From: Lepisosteus oculatus
Taxonomy: Eukaryota > Chordata > Actinopteri > Semionotiformes > Lepisosteidae
Assembly: GCF_040954835.1 (NCBI RefSeq)
Contig: NC_090703.1
Coordinates: forward strand, 20,225,444-20,289,443
Reading direction: 5' to 3'
Length of the DNA: 64,000 bases
The notes under the pieces were generated by a model. It did no database searches. It saw nothing but the letters and a program-made list of their open reading frames with translations, and had not been told where the DNA came from. Shown piece by piece: positions 54,801-62,975 of the stretch. The position numbers and the translations under genes were made by a program. Positions within the stretch are counted from its first letter, which is position 1; each line of letters starts with the position of its first letter.

Positions 54801-55601
54801 GTGATCAGCTGGGGTGCGATAAGGATAATACGTATATTATCCTTATCATAACATTTTATTACAAATTATTCTTAATTATAAGTTAATGAGGATGGTCTCC
54901 TGACATCCCAGGTTTAGTCACAACACTGGATTAGCTAACAATTCGAAGTGACCTGTAAAAATTCATTTAAAAATGTCTATAGGATTTTCAAACAAGACAA
55001 TAAAATACCCTTCTTATACAGTAACAAGCTGTTGTAAAAATCTGTATATTTCCATTTTATTATTTGATTTTTGTAATAGATTGAAATTAGTCACAATTCA
55101 TTAAAACAGATGATCGTACTGTTGCTACAGTTCACCAAAATCGCTTTAAAAAAAGTTTTGAACAGTTGTTTTATGTTGTGCTTGTAGAATGCTGAACTAT
55201 ATAATTGCTTATGAATGAGCATCTAGTGTATCGTTACAATATTGAAAACATATATATGCATTATCACTTATTCATCTGCTGCCTTTATAAACACAAAACA
55301 CAGGAAGCTACAGAAAATAGTTTTACGGAAAAAAACAGGCGTTAAACGTCAGGCTATAGAACCACCATCGCCTATCAGAAATATAAGGCATACCGTAAAT
55401 ATAGTGTAAAAAGATGACTGTAAATATACATTACTTTAAATACATATAATTTACTAAGTTTTCGAATAAATAACCACGATAAATATACACAGTGGAACAG
55501 GAAGCTTGCATGTAGCTTATCGGCACCGGTAGGAACAGAGACAATTTTGTGCTGACTACGTACCTTTCACCTGTCTCCGATACTTTTTGCTCAGATGCCA
55601 T
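30833..55601 (-). CDS. GANC: neutral alpha-glucosidase C (glycoside hydrolase family 31), complete
   Basis: GANC hydrolyses terminal alpha-1,4-glucose from glycogen or maltose-type substrates at neutral pH. Exons in transcript order: 55601-55571, 53592-53541, 52505-52397, 51794-51667, 51151-50969, 49744-49723, 49445-49382, 47025-46929, 45864-45684, 44990-44864, 43987-43752, 42361-42235, 41949-41870, 41333-41190, 40979-40883, 40434-40333, 39543-39300, 39217-39153, 38650-38574, 37264-37190, 36759-36646, 35950-35838, 31495-31392, 30942-30833. All are in phase, 893 aa; human is 914. There is an N-terminal beta-sandwich, then the catalytic barrel ([43 protein letters not shown] with nucleophile Asp490, AVWTGDN with acid/base Asp566, [20 protein letters not shown]), then C-terminal beta domains ([10 protein letters not shown]). 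There is no signal peptide ([10 protein letters not shown]), unlike the ER glucosidase II subunit GANAB. The TMEM87A neighbour also supports GANC. Confidence 0.95.
32981..33078. repeat. 98-bp direct repeat, copy 1
   Basis: This is about 90% identical to 34078-34175, in the same orientation and 1.1 kb apart. Shared phrases include 'aaaggttccccaagtgg' and 'aactgtactgaacagtggaa'. It lies outside the recognisable pol fragment. Confidence 0.85.
33760..35715 (-). mobile_element. degraded Ty3/Gypsy retrotransposon pol fragment (RNase H to integrase)
   Basis: The minus strand shows, in order, an RNase H-like region (about 35707-35270), a spacer, an integrase zinc-binding HHCC module (about 34837-34700), a broken integrase core, and an integrase C-terminal region (about 34060-33806). 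This is the Ty3/Gypsy order. The frame is interrupted by stops and frame shifts and by a 98-bp segment at 34078-34175 that does not fit the protein. No protease, no upstream reverse transcriptase, no primer-binding site and no LTR was recognised, so it is 5'-truncated and inactive. It lies in GANC intron 22, in the sense orientation of the gene. Confidence 0.85.
34078..34175. repeat. 98-bp direct repeat, copy 2, inside the integrase region
   Basis: This is the partner of 32981-33078. It interrupts the expected integrase reading between the catalytic core and the C-terminal region. It is either a small insertion in the element or a segment copied from it to 33 kb. Confidence 0.8.
36256..36355. 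repeat. ten-unit 10-bp tandem repeat
   Basis: The sequence breaks cleanly into ten consecutive 10-mers with consensus close to TGGATCAGCC: ggattcagcc, cggttcagcc, cagatcagtt, tggatcagca and so on. The period stays exactly 10 bp across the array. It lies in GANC intron 21, between exons 22 and 21. Confidence 0.85.
38206..38289. repeat. near-perfect inverted repeat, 40-bp arms, 4-nt loop
   Basis: Left arm 38206-38245 and right arm 38250-38289 are reverse complements with one mismatch, separated by 'ttct'. The arms begin and end with CTTTTCAGC and GCTGAAAAG. Pairing stops abruptly at both ends, and I see no flanking target duplication. It lies in GANC intron 19. Confidence 0.95.
38872..39126 (-). 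repeat. tRNA-headed SINE, minus orientation
   Basis: Read on the minus strand, the element starts with a tRNA-like head containing GTGGCTCTGTGGCTGAGG (box A-like) and GCCGGTTCGAATCTC (box B-like). The body and tail include the complements of 'gagagtcagccatttataag' and 'cactttattggccatataca'. Its head ends about 27 bp from the donor of GANC exon 18 (39153). A tail-like piece also occurs near 47640-47690. Confidence 0.65.
40333..40434 (-). other. GANC: GANC exon 16, acid/base catalytic residue
   Basis: This exon encodes GAVWTGDN, where the Asp (residue 566 of the assembled protein) is the expected GH31 proton donor. After it comes [19 protein letters not shown], a strongly conserved barrel segment. 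Its acceptor (CAAG/GAGCTG) is set by phase with exon 15, which ends AGA TTT G. Confidence 0.85.
41190..41333 (-). other. GANC: GANC exon 14, catalytic nucleophile
   Basis: This 48-codon exon encodes the GH31 signature [10 protein letters not shown]; the first Asp (residue 490 of the assembled protein) is the expected nucleophile. The exon ends at LHNLYGFYQ. Nothing in it suggests loss of activity. Confidence 0.9.
42042..42217. repeat. 55-bp tandem repeat, three full units plus a partial
   Basis: The core 'tttacagtagcagctacaca' starts at 42046, 42101 and 42156 (period 55), with a shortened, diverged unit at 42204. The array ends 17 bp from the splice donor of GANC exon 12 (42235), on the intron side. 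Confidence 0.9.
44100..44565. mobile_element. solo LTR of an LTR retrotransposon with target-site duplication
   Basis: The 466-bp unit begins TGTCACG and ends CTGACA, so its ends are the TG...CA type with inverted TGTCA/TGACA. It is flanked on both sides by the identical 5-bp CCTAG (44095-44099 and 44566-44570). There is no internal coding sequence, hence a solo LTR formed by recombination. It lies in GANC intron 10. A 5-bp duplication suits Ty3/Gypsy or a related group. Confidence 0.85.
45865..46928 (-). other. GANC: GANC intron 8, nothing recognised
   Basis: This is about 1 kb of AT-rich intron between exons 9 and 8. I found no repeat or RNA gene that I could name. Confidence 0.5.
47026..49381 (-). 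other. GANC: GANC intron 7, mostly unremarkable
   Basis: Apart from a LINE-2-like tail (47190-47350) and a short SINE-like tail near 47640-47690, I see no feature. Open frames at 48034-48300 and 48858-49211 have no family resemblance and are taken as chance. Confidence 0.5.
47190..47350 (+). repeat. LINE-2-type 3' tail fragment
   Basis: Contains 'ttaccacttcatccgattca', 'ggggagaacatccaaactcc' and 'actactgtgccactgtgcag', the usual phrases of this tail. It is a second, better-preserved relative of 14610-14805, in GANC intron 7. Confidence 0.65.
49723..49744 (-). other. GANC: 22-nt microexon of GANC (exon 6)
   Basis: The minus strand reads CTCCTCTCCACAG, then 22 nt encoding (S)TSSQKEE, then GTAACTTC. 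It joins in phase the exon ending CAC AG (50969) and the exon starting GAA GAT GAC (49445). Without it the frame would break. It falls in the Glu/Ser-rich linker where human GANC has a longer acidic stretch. Confidence 0.75.
52105..52370 (+). repeat. LINE-2-type 3' tail fragment, best preserved copy
   Basis: Contains 'atccattttctacctgctta', 'gccagtccattacaaggcac', 'tttggactgtgggaggaaac' and 'gagaacatacaaactccaca' in order. It ends about 27 bp from GANC exon 3 (52397-52505), inside intron 3. Confidence 0.75.
53820..54425 (-). repeat. 5S-rRNA-derived SINE (SINE3-like), copy 1
   Basis: On the minus strand the 5' head (about 54390-54325) resembles the 5S rRNA internal promoter: AAGCTAAGCAGGTGTGAGCC, then CTGGCCAG and GGAGACCTCTTAGGAAAG. 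The body is shared along its length with 59760-60350. The 3' end reads AAAGCACTTTGAGTGGAGTG and passes into an ATT/TTA-rich tail (53832-53866). Confidence 0.75.
54277..54291 (-). promoter_or_regulatory. CTCF-like motif inside the SINE (copy 1, weakened)
   Basis: The minus strand reads CCAGCAGGGGGTCCT, two changes from the CTCF core CCAGCAGGGGGCGCT that copy 2 carries intact. Binding is an inference from motif alone. Confidence 0.35.
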
Positions 55602-56190
55602 AAGTAATCCAATTAGTTAATATTCGATTATTTCTTTATTATTATTTCCAATAGATACTTAACTCTCATTTGCTTTCTTCCTCACGTTGTGTTTACAGAA
55701 ATCGCATTTCCACGCCCCCTTACAAACTCCAGCAGGGTGTTTTTGGGAATTGTCGTTTTGTGAAAGTTTGTAATGCGACTATTTTAGAAACTAAGTCTAG
55801 CATGAATAATGAAGTATATACTCACATCTCACAGCAGTGTTAATAACAGTATTATGTTTATTCCTTAGAAATATCAAGGATTTAACGTAAACATATTTTT
55901 TGTAAACAATTTGAACACAAATGCTTATTTATTGTACCAAATATATTGCAATTTTATTAATATCACATACAAGAGTTAAGCAGCGATATATAACATATTT
56001 ATGCAAGATGTTTATTCTCTTTTGTGTGGTAATTAAGAGGTTAAATGTGTCGCTACCCCTCTCCCCTTTTTCGCAATTGGCATATCTCGGCTTTCGTGTA
56101 GTAGTTAAAATTCAGCTCCCTCTACCGGCCGGAGTCCGCATTGCAGGGTTTTCTGAAACTGTTCCCGGAACTGTATGCAGGATAACGAAG
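55602..56190. promoter_or_regulatory. divergent GANC/TMEM87A promoter interval
   Basis: About 590 bp separates the start codons of GANC (-) and TMEM87A (+). On the minus strand 'ACGACAATTCCCA' (55744-55756) resembles a ZNF143-type promoter element (ACTACAATTCCCA), common in bidirectional promoters. No TATA box is evident. GC content rises towards TMEM87A exon 1. Transcription start sites cannot be placed from sequence. Confidence 0.5.
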
Positions 56191-58117
56191 ATGCCGGAGC
56201 TGTCAGCGTTTCTCCCTTGTTTCTTCTTCTTCCTTTTGGGTCTATGGTCCAGTAACGGGGCCGAGGTTTCCCGATGGAGTATTCCGGTCAGTTCGGTGAG
56301 CCCTCACTTTTGTTTTTGTGTTTGGTGTCCGCGCAGCTCACTCGTTATAATCAAACAGCTGTTGTTAAAATACTAAAACACCTGACTCGGGCGCCTCTAA
56401 ACAAGTGATGTTTAAAACGCAAAGCTGTACTTTAATTAAAAAAATATATATGTAGATGTTTCATGATACTATGTATTCGTAGAAGTGTATGTGTGTTTCA
56501 CGTTTGGGTTCAGTCGTTATCACTTGTAATTTGGATTTTCACTAGTTTCTGACTCGCAGCTTCGTATTGGTGGTTTAACATGAGGTGAGTCATCTCTGTG
56601 TTTTACTGTGATGTGCAACTAGGAACGCGTTTATCTAATAAGCCTTGTTTGCCTCAACTTTAAATACATGTATACTCCAAAACCGTATGCGCTAGACAGC
56701 ACAAGTAGTCCTCAGTTCTATTGCACTGTTGCACACATTGACTTTGGCGCTTACCTGCTACTCTTCCCTGCTTAGTGTGAGCACCGCTGGTATTTTAAAA
56801 TTCTGTTTTATTTTTGTGAGGTATTTTTCTCCTATACTGTCGATTTTAGATGTATGTAAAATAAATCCTAATGCACAAATTATTATACATGTAGTTTACC
56901 AGTGACCGTTGAAAGGCGCTCTTGTAATCACAATTTGCCTACACCATCCAATATTTTTGCACTGCATAAACACTCCACGTTCGGTGTTTTACGCCTGTAT
57001 GGTAAGTGATATATTGAAGAGGTTATTCAATTTCTGAAGAAAAATGCACTATTAAAATTATGAGCTAGGCTCCCATTTAATTTCTTTGAAACCAGTCATT
57101 AGATAGCTAAAGTATGATGACTGTAAGTTAATGTGTGATTGTAAGAGGGACATAATGCAGAAGAGCTGCTTAACTGAGTGATTTGTCATGACTATTTGGA
57201 AGATTCTGGTATTAGAAGATTGCACTTTTTATATTATATATGTAATAATACAAATTAGATATTAGAAAAATACACCAACCACTGCTCACTAACTGTGTCC
57301 TCCCTTAGTCATTTTGTCTGATTTTCTACTGTTCTCAGGTATCTAAGGATGTGGCTGTCTTCCGCAAAACCTTGTTTGCCAATTCCACCATCTACATGCA
57401 GTGTAAGTTTGTAGACTTCAGTAATTTCTGTCACAGCATTGGCCTGTATGAGTTTCCTACTTATAGACTGGTTTCCCTTAATCTTCACATTTTAGTTTGC
57501 GTTTGTATGTAATATAATTTCTTGCCTTATCTCATAAGGCATACCCATTTACTCATATCACATGTTCTGCGGCCTGGCCCTCTGATAAAATGCTGTTTAG
57601 GACAGTTTAAAGTAATGTAAAGCATTTCTTCTACTCTTTACTTAAAGAAGATGGAGGATGAAGAAGATGGTATTAGTTCTGTTAGTCCTCATGATGAACA
57701 TATTATACCTTATTTAAATGCGTTAGAAATGGCATGAAGTGTCTCCGGTTCACTTCTCTTGGGTCCTGGGTTTCATTCTGGAATGGGGTATGTTCTGTGT
57801 GGAGTTTCCATTTTCCCCCTGTTGTGGGGGTGCTCTTTCTTCCCACCTTCCTGGGTGATTGGCAAACTTAATTGTTTTCTAATTTGTCTAAATTGCCCTG
57901 TGATGGACTGGTGTCCCTTCCAGGGTGCAGTTCTGCCTCATACCCTGTGCTACAGAAACACCAGGAAGAAGCAGCTTTCTGCAAATGGATTTTGTTATTG
58001 GATCAATGATACATGTATCTGTATTATCCTCTACCACAGAAATCCCTGGAAAACTGTGCAGGAGATTCCCAGAAACAAAGAGAAATGTTTCACCCTCCAA
58101 TTGTGGCAGTGTTGTTA

Positions 58118-58163
<46 letters not shown>

Positions 58164-61100
58164 GCCTAGCAAATGCCCTTCTCTAGGGTGACTTAAAATA
58201 TACAATAACACATGAAGTAAAAACAAAAATAAGTCATTCAATACAATTGGAAAAATAAGTAAAAAAACAAAAATGACAAAAAAACAGTGAAAGCAGGTGT
58301 AAGGTAAAAGTGCAATGCTGGTGCTGGAGTAAAAATGATGTAAAATTTGCATCAAATGTAATGGGATAAGACTTTAAATAAGATAAGATAAGACTCTATT
58401 AATCCCAAAGGGAAATTGAGGATATGTAGGGAAACAATTTAAATAACCCTGTTAGAGAGGCCAGGTAAGTATTGAATACAGAGCAGGAAAGGTTTGAACT
58501 AGGTCTTTTTTAACACGGCATAGCAGCATTTTTGTCTTAAGCCTGAAAGCTTTAACTGCATAAAGTGCTTTTACTACATCTGCTGTGCAGATGCGCAGGC
58601 TAATGTTTTGTGCTCTTCTCGTCTCATACTGTGCTTCTCCATCTCTCAGTTCACCACACGAATTCCTGTGACAACACGATGAGCTTCAATGTCAGCTGGT
58701 ACCTGCGGTCCTCTGTGTGCTATAACGAAGTCTTCAACACTGCTGTTCGTATCACATGCTGTTTAACTCATTCACAGGGAATCATTTGGGACTTCAGTTT
58801 CATAGCAGTTTGTGTTTATGTCAGACTGTACAGGCTGCAATTACTGGTATTGCTGAGGAAGGAAATCAAAATATGAGATCACCGGAAAAGTTAGAGAACA
58901 AGCCATTTGGCCTACCTACCACAGGGCTATCTGGGCTGAGTCTATATACTGTGTGCAATTCACAGTTATGAAAATTGATTGTAATGTTACACAAATAATG
59001 TGTAGTAGGTACATACAATTTTCAGAACTGATGGCACGCTTATTGACCTGAACTGAAACAACTAAGTTGTTGCACTTTAGTGGGTCCATTCTAGTGGGCC
59101 ATAGTCTTTTAGCACGATCCAGGAAGTGGGAATTTATAGTTCTATAAGTGTAAAACACCACCAGGGGTACAGTAACTTGAACTAAGGAAATTGGGTTTTG
59201 AGCTGCATCCCATTGTCTTAGTCAATGAGGTTGATCCGTTAAAATCACAGCAGTGCTTTTTGAAACAAAAATCTGATTCTCTTCATCTAAGAAGACAATT
59301 CTTAACTAAAAATCTAATCTTAACTGATCAGGAGTTTAGTTGTATTTCAGATAAGTAAATGATTGAGGATGATTTACAGTAAAAGGCTTACTGTACGTAT
59401 TGAGACAGTAAAGTGAGATTTTTCATTTTTGCTGAGTACTAATGAACCTTGTATTTCAGATCGAAAGATAAATATGAGGCATGGGTACAGAATTTCGCTT
59501 TTGTTTCTGGGTTTTAATTTGCATAGATTTTTAGCCGAGTTAGAACAACAATGTTTTGTGTTCCATCCCTTCCTCCCCCAGTTTCAGGTTAGAATATGTA
59601 TTGAGACAAAATAGCTTTATGTGAATTTTATGCTGGTTTAATTTTACCGCGCACAGTATAGGACTCTGGGCCTGGGGCTCCTCAGTCCCAGGGCTGCTGT
59701 GTCCAAGCTAGAAAAATGGCTCAGGCCCTTGAGTGCAGGAGACACAAGTTCCCTGTGGGCTGAGACAGATAATTAATAATTATAATAATTGCTTACACTT
59801 GTATAGCGCTTTTCTGGACACTCCACTTAAAGCGCTTTACAGGTAATGGGGACTCCTCCCCACCACCACCAATGTGCAGCATCCACCTGGATGATGCGAC
59901 TGCAGCCATAGTGCACCAGAACTCTCACCACACATCAGTTATCAGTGGGGAGGAGAGCAGAGTAATGAAGCCAATTCATAGATGGGGATTATTAGGAGGC
60001 CATGATTGGTAAGGGCCAATGGGAAATTTGGCCAGGATGCCGGGGTTACACCCCTACCCTTTTCGAGAAACTCCCTGGGATTTTTAACGACCACAGAGAG
60101 TCAGGACCTCAGTTTTACGTCTCATCTGAAGGACGGCACCTGTTTACAGTATAGTGTCCCCGTCACTATATTGGGGCATTAGGACTCACATGGACCGGAG
60201 GGTGAGCGCCCCCTGCTGGCCTCACTAACAGCTCTTCCAACAGCAACCTTAGTTTTTCCCAGGAGGTCTCTCATCCAGGTACTGACCAGGCTCACACCAG
60301 CTTAGCTTCAGTGGGTTGCCAGTTGTGAGTTGCAGGGACGTGAGATGCGAGACATTTTGCTCGCTGATGGAAGACTGAACCCGATGCAGCAGGGCTAAGA
60401 TGGGGAGACAGTTGGCACAATGTGCCAGCCCCTACCACCCTGATCAAGCTACAGTTTTCAGTTGTCGAAGCAGTGACTGGAGTGTCTTGTTTCTTGTTAC
60501 TTTTCTGCCAGGATGGTGTGTTTAGAGTTTCGGAGTTTTTATAGAGGAGGATTTACTTTTGCTTTTGGCTAGCTCTTTGGTTTCAGGCAGGATTATTGGT
60601 AACAAGCTGGATTTTTAAAGCGTGATATGTTGTCTTTTGAACTATAACAGAGAAGAGGAAAAGGGCCAAAGATGTATAGTATTATTTTTACTATACATCA
60701 CAGACACTGTCTGTGTCTGGTTGTGCAAATTCACTCAAACTAAGCCTGTATGCTTGAACCGTCCAACACCTGGTGTTCATTTATCCCACAGTGGTGAAAC
60801 TGCTATGTGACTGAAGTCTTACCTGTTTCTTTGAATTTATGTTGACATGCTATAGGTTTTAAAAAGCGGAATTTGACTTTGTAATTTATTTTTTCATATT
60901 CTGACCATATTACATGAGTTCTTTCCGATTCTCAGTTTTCAATTTCTACTAGGTGTTTGCTAGTGCTATAAAATGGCGTCTTCTTAAGGCTGCTAGTGGA
61001 TAGATACTATTCCACGATATCTCGGCACTCAGTACAGAGAGGAACTTAGGCAAGCGTGATACTTTGCTGAAATCCAGTCTTGCTTAAGTTCACTCTTAAT

Positions 61101-62975
61101 GAGGGGACTGTGCTAACCTGCATTTTTTATTTGAAAAGGCTACAATATGTTACATTACACCTTGTTTATTGAAATCACATCCTTATTTAGCCGATCCCTA
61201 GATTTGTTTAGCCAGTGTTTTTTGTTAAAAGTCATGGTCTACCAGTTTACTTAAAATGCAGGTTTGTGATACAGGAAATAAAAACTGTTAATCACAAAGT
61301 GAAGCAATGGTTTATGAAGAACTGAGACCCATTGTGCTAATTTTCCACTGCCTTTTGCTGGCATTCCTCATTCTCTGCAGGACTTACATACCATTCAGGC
61401 TGAATCTGGGCCAAACAGGTCTGAGTGGGCATGTTTACACATACAGCATTCTTCTCCCTTTTTGAAGGCATCTTGAAGTGCAAGAAAATAACCATTTTCT
61501 TGGTAGATTTATTTTTAATGCCTGACTAAAATAAATCACTGCTGCAAACATAATAAGATGTGTTGGAATTCAAAGAACACAAATACTGTCTGGCTCAAAA
61601 GAGAAAAAAGGAAATTGTAGTGTTGTGGATTGAACATCAGATAGATTGATCATTGAAAGTATTAATGATTTGATCATCTCAGCATTGTTCTATGACATGA
61701 AAGATCATATTTTCTGTCACACGAGATCTATTTGGCATTCATGCAATAAAGTAACATTTGTAATATTGAAAAATCTTAAATATTTAATTTCTATTTTGTA
61801 ATATTGCATTTCCACACACACATGCAGCAACAGGGCAGTCTTCAGATCCGCTAAGATCTCTGAAATAAATGAATAAGGATGTACTGGATGAATGTGCTGA
61901 AGCTGAGAAATAAGAGACGAGACTTTCTGTGGTTGCAGCTGTCTTTGTTCTTTGTCTTGTGTGATACGGGGATGTTACGGTCAGTACTTGCCGCAGACCT
62001 TATACCATACTGTATCTTAGTTAGTTCCAGCAATATTTCTGACACCGCCGCTACTGCATGAAGGAAAAAGTAGTTAAGTTGCTCAGCTCAGGCAGTCCGT
62101 GTTAGCCGAACTGCAGAAGAAGCACTCAGTAATGTGGGTAACTGTGTGTTCTCCTCTGCCACTTCACAGGATAAGGGCGCAGCCAGCATGTTTCTGTCTG
62201 ACCACATGCTGAAGGAGAACTGGACTGGCTACTACAGCCAAGGCTCCATGTTCTTTGATAACTGCAGTCAGCTCATCAAACCACAGGTATAACACTCAAG
62301 TTCACTTTGGCAGGATTTGTTTTGGGCAAACCCTTGATATACGTGTCCTTGTTCTGGGTGGTGTGTGGCTGTTGCTTCTGGTCAGACCTTTTGGTGTGTG
62401 AACTAACTCCTCCCCCCAACCCCACAAGGGCCTGCCTCCTGTTAAAGCTCAACAAACAGGAAGTGTGAGGGGAAATTATCTACAAATTATCTATCAAATA
62501 CACTACTGGACTTGTCAGCATGCTGTGCCAGTATTTGCCATTTGCCATTTCACCCAGCTGAAATCCTCAGTCTGCTGAATGAGCTTTTAATGGATGTTTT
62601 TGGAAAAAGTACACATCTAGAAATATATAAAATTGTCAACACATTATATAAAGACAATTTGACAGTTTTACGGTTTGGCATACAGTTGTAATGCCAGGTG
62701 TTTTAAAGGGTTTTTATATCACAATTCATTATATAATCTGTTTTTGAATGATCTTATGAAGTATGTGGAGTATAAGAAGACACAAGTTTGCCAATTACCA
62801 GAGACTAAATCCTGTGTTTGTTCATGAAGGGAACAGATACAAATACTCGTTTTTGCTAACAGTTCTGGTTCACAGGTTATACCATGTCCATCACTGTGCT
62901 GTATGCCAATTTTTCTTGTTATGTTTTCAGATTTACTATAAGGAATTTATCCCATATCAGGCCCTGACCAGCGAG
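56191..62975 (+). CDS. TMEM87A: transmembrane protein 87A, first five coding exons (3' part outside window)
   Basis: TMEM87A is a Golgi-associated seven-helix membrane protein of the GOST family with an N-terminal lumenal GOLD-like domain. Exons seen: 56191-56295, 57339-57402, 58650-58744, 62170-62286, 62931-62975, all in phase, 142 residues. The start gives a signal peptide (MPELSAFLPC followed by FFFFLLGLW), then SRWSIPVSS, NSTIYMQFHHTNSCDN, SWYLRSSVCYNEVFN and FFDNCSQLI, which align with the human lumenal domain (ITWYLKSADCYNEIYN, LFQNCSEL). The helices would follow beyond base 64000. The exon 3 donor is weak (GCT/GTTCGT) but is the only one that keeps the frame into exon 4. TMEM87B is excluded mainly by the adjacent divergent GANC, as in human. 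The frame is open upstream of the chosen ATG back to 55921. Confidence 0.85.
57735..57960 (-). repeat. LINE-2-type 3' tail fragment, inverted
   Basis: The minus strand reads GACACCAGTCCATCACAGGG, CAATTTAGACAAATTAG and GGAAACTCCACACAGAACAT, in the order seen at 52105-52370. It lies in TMEM87A intron 2. Confidence 0.65.
58118..58163. repeat. (ATT)n microsatellite
   Basis: About 15 uninterrupted ATT/TTA units. It abuts 'gcctagcaaatgcccttctc', the start of a SINE or LINE tail-like segment, so it is probably the simple tail of a retroposon. Confidence 0.95.
58164..58440. repeat. retroposon tail-like segment
   Basis: 'aaatgcccttctctagggtg' then 'acttaaaatatacaa' resembles a common fish retroposon end, and 'aagactctattaatcccaaa' then 'gggaaattgag' resembles another. 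The two are about 200 bp apart and may be nested. It lies in TMEM87A intron 2, ending about 210 bp before exon 3. Confidence 0.4.
59760..60350 (-). repeat. 5S-rRNA-derived SINE (SINE3-like), copy 2
   Basis: On the minus strand the head (about 60325-60255) has GAAGCTAAGCTGGTGTGAGC, CTGGTCAGTACCTGGATGAG and AGACCTCCTGGGAAAAACT, which follow the A and C boxes of 5S rRNA. The tail is AGCGCTTTAAGTGGAGTGTC then AGAAAAGCGCTATACAAG, passing to AATTATTATAATTATTA. It is the better preserved of the two copies. Confidence 0.8.
60205..60219 (-). promoter_or_regulatory. CTCF core motif inside the SINE (copy 2)
   Basis: The minus strand reads CCAGCAGGGGGCGCT, an exact match to the textbook CTCF core. It is internal to the SINE body, so other copies could carry it as well. 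Occupancy is not shown by sequence. Confidence 0.5.

Larger units (their letters stand above)
53593..55570 (-). other. GANC: GANC intron 1
   Basis: This intron of about 2 kb contains the minus-oriented 5S-headed SINE at 53820-54425. The rest (54430-55570) is AT-rich with no recognised feature. Confidence 0.6.
58745..62169 (+). other. TMEM87A: TMEM87A intron 3
   Basis: This 3.4-kb intron carries the second 5S-headed SINE (59760-60350). Segments 58935-59750 and 60360-62160 show nothing I can name. Confidence 0.6.

Noticed and set aside
30833-55601. GANAB (ER glucosidase II alpha) instead of GANC
   Set aside because: There is no signal peptide, details such as [15 protein letters not shown] follow GANC, length and exon number match GANC, and TMEM87A is the divergent neighbour.
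56191-62975. TMEM87B instead of TMEM87A
   Set aside because: The adjacency to GANC and the SWYLRSSVCYNE / FFDNCSQL pattern favour TMEM87A, although the helical part that would settle it lies outside the window.
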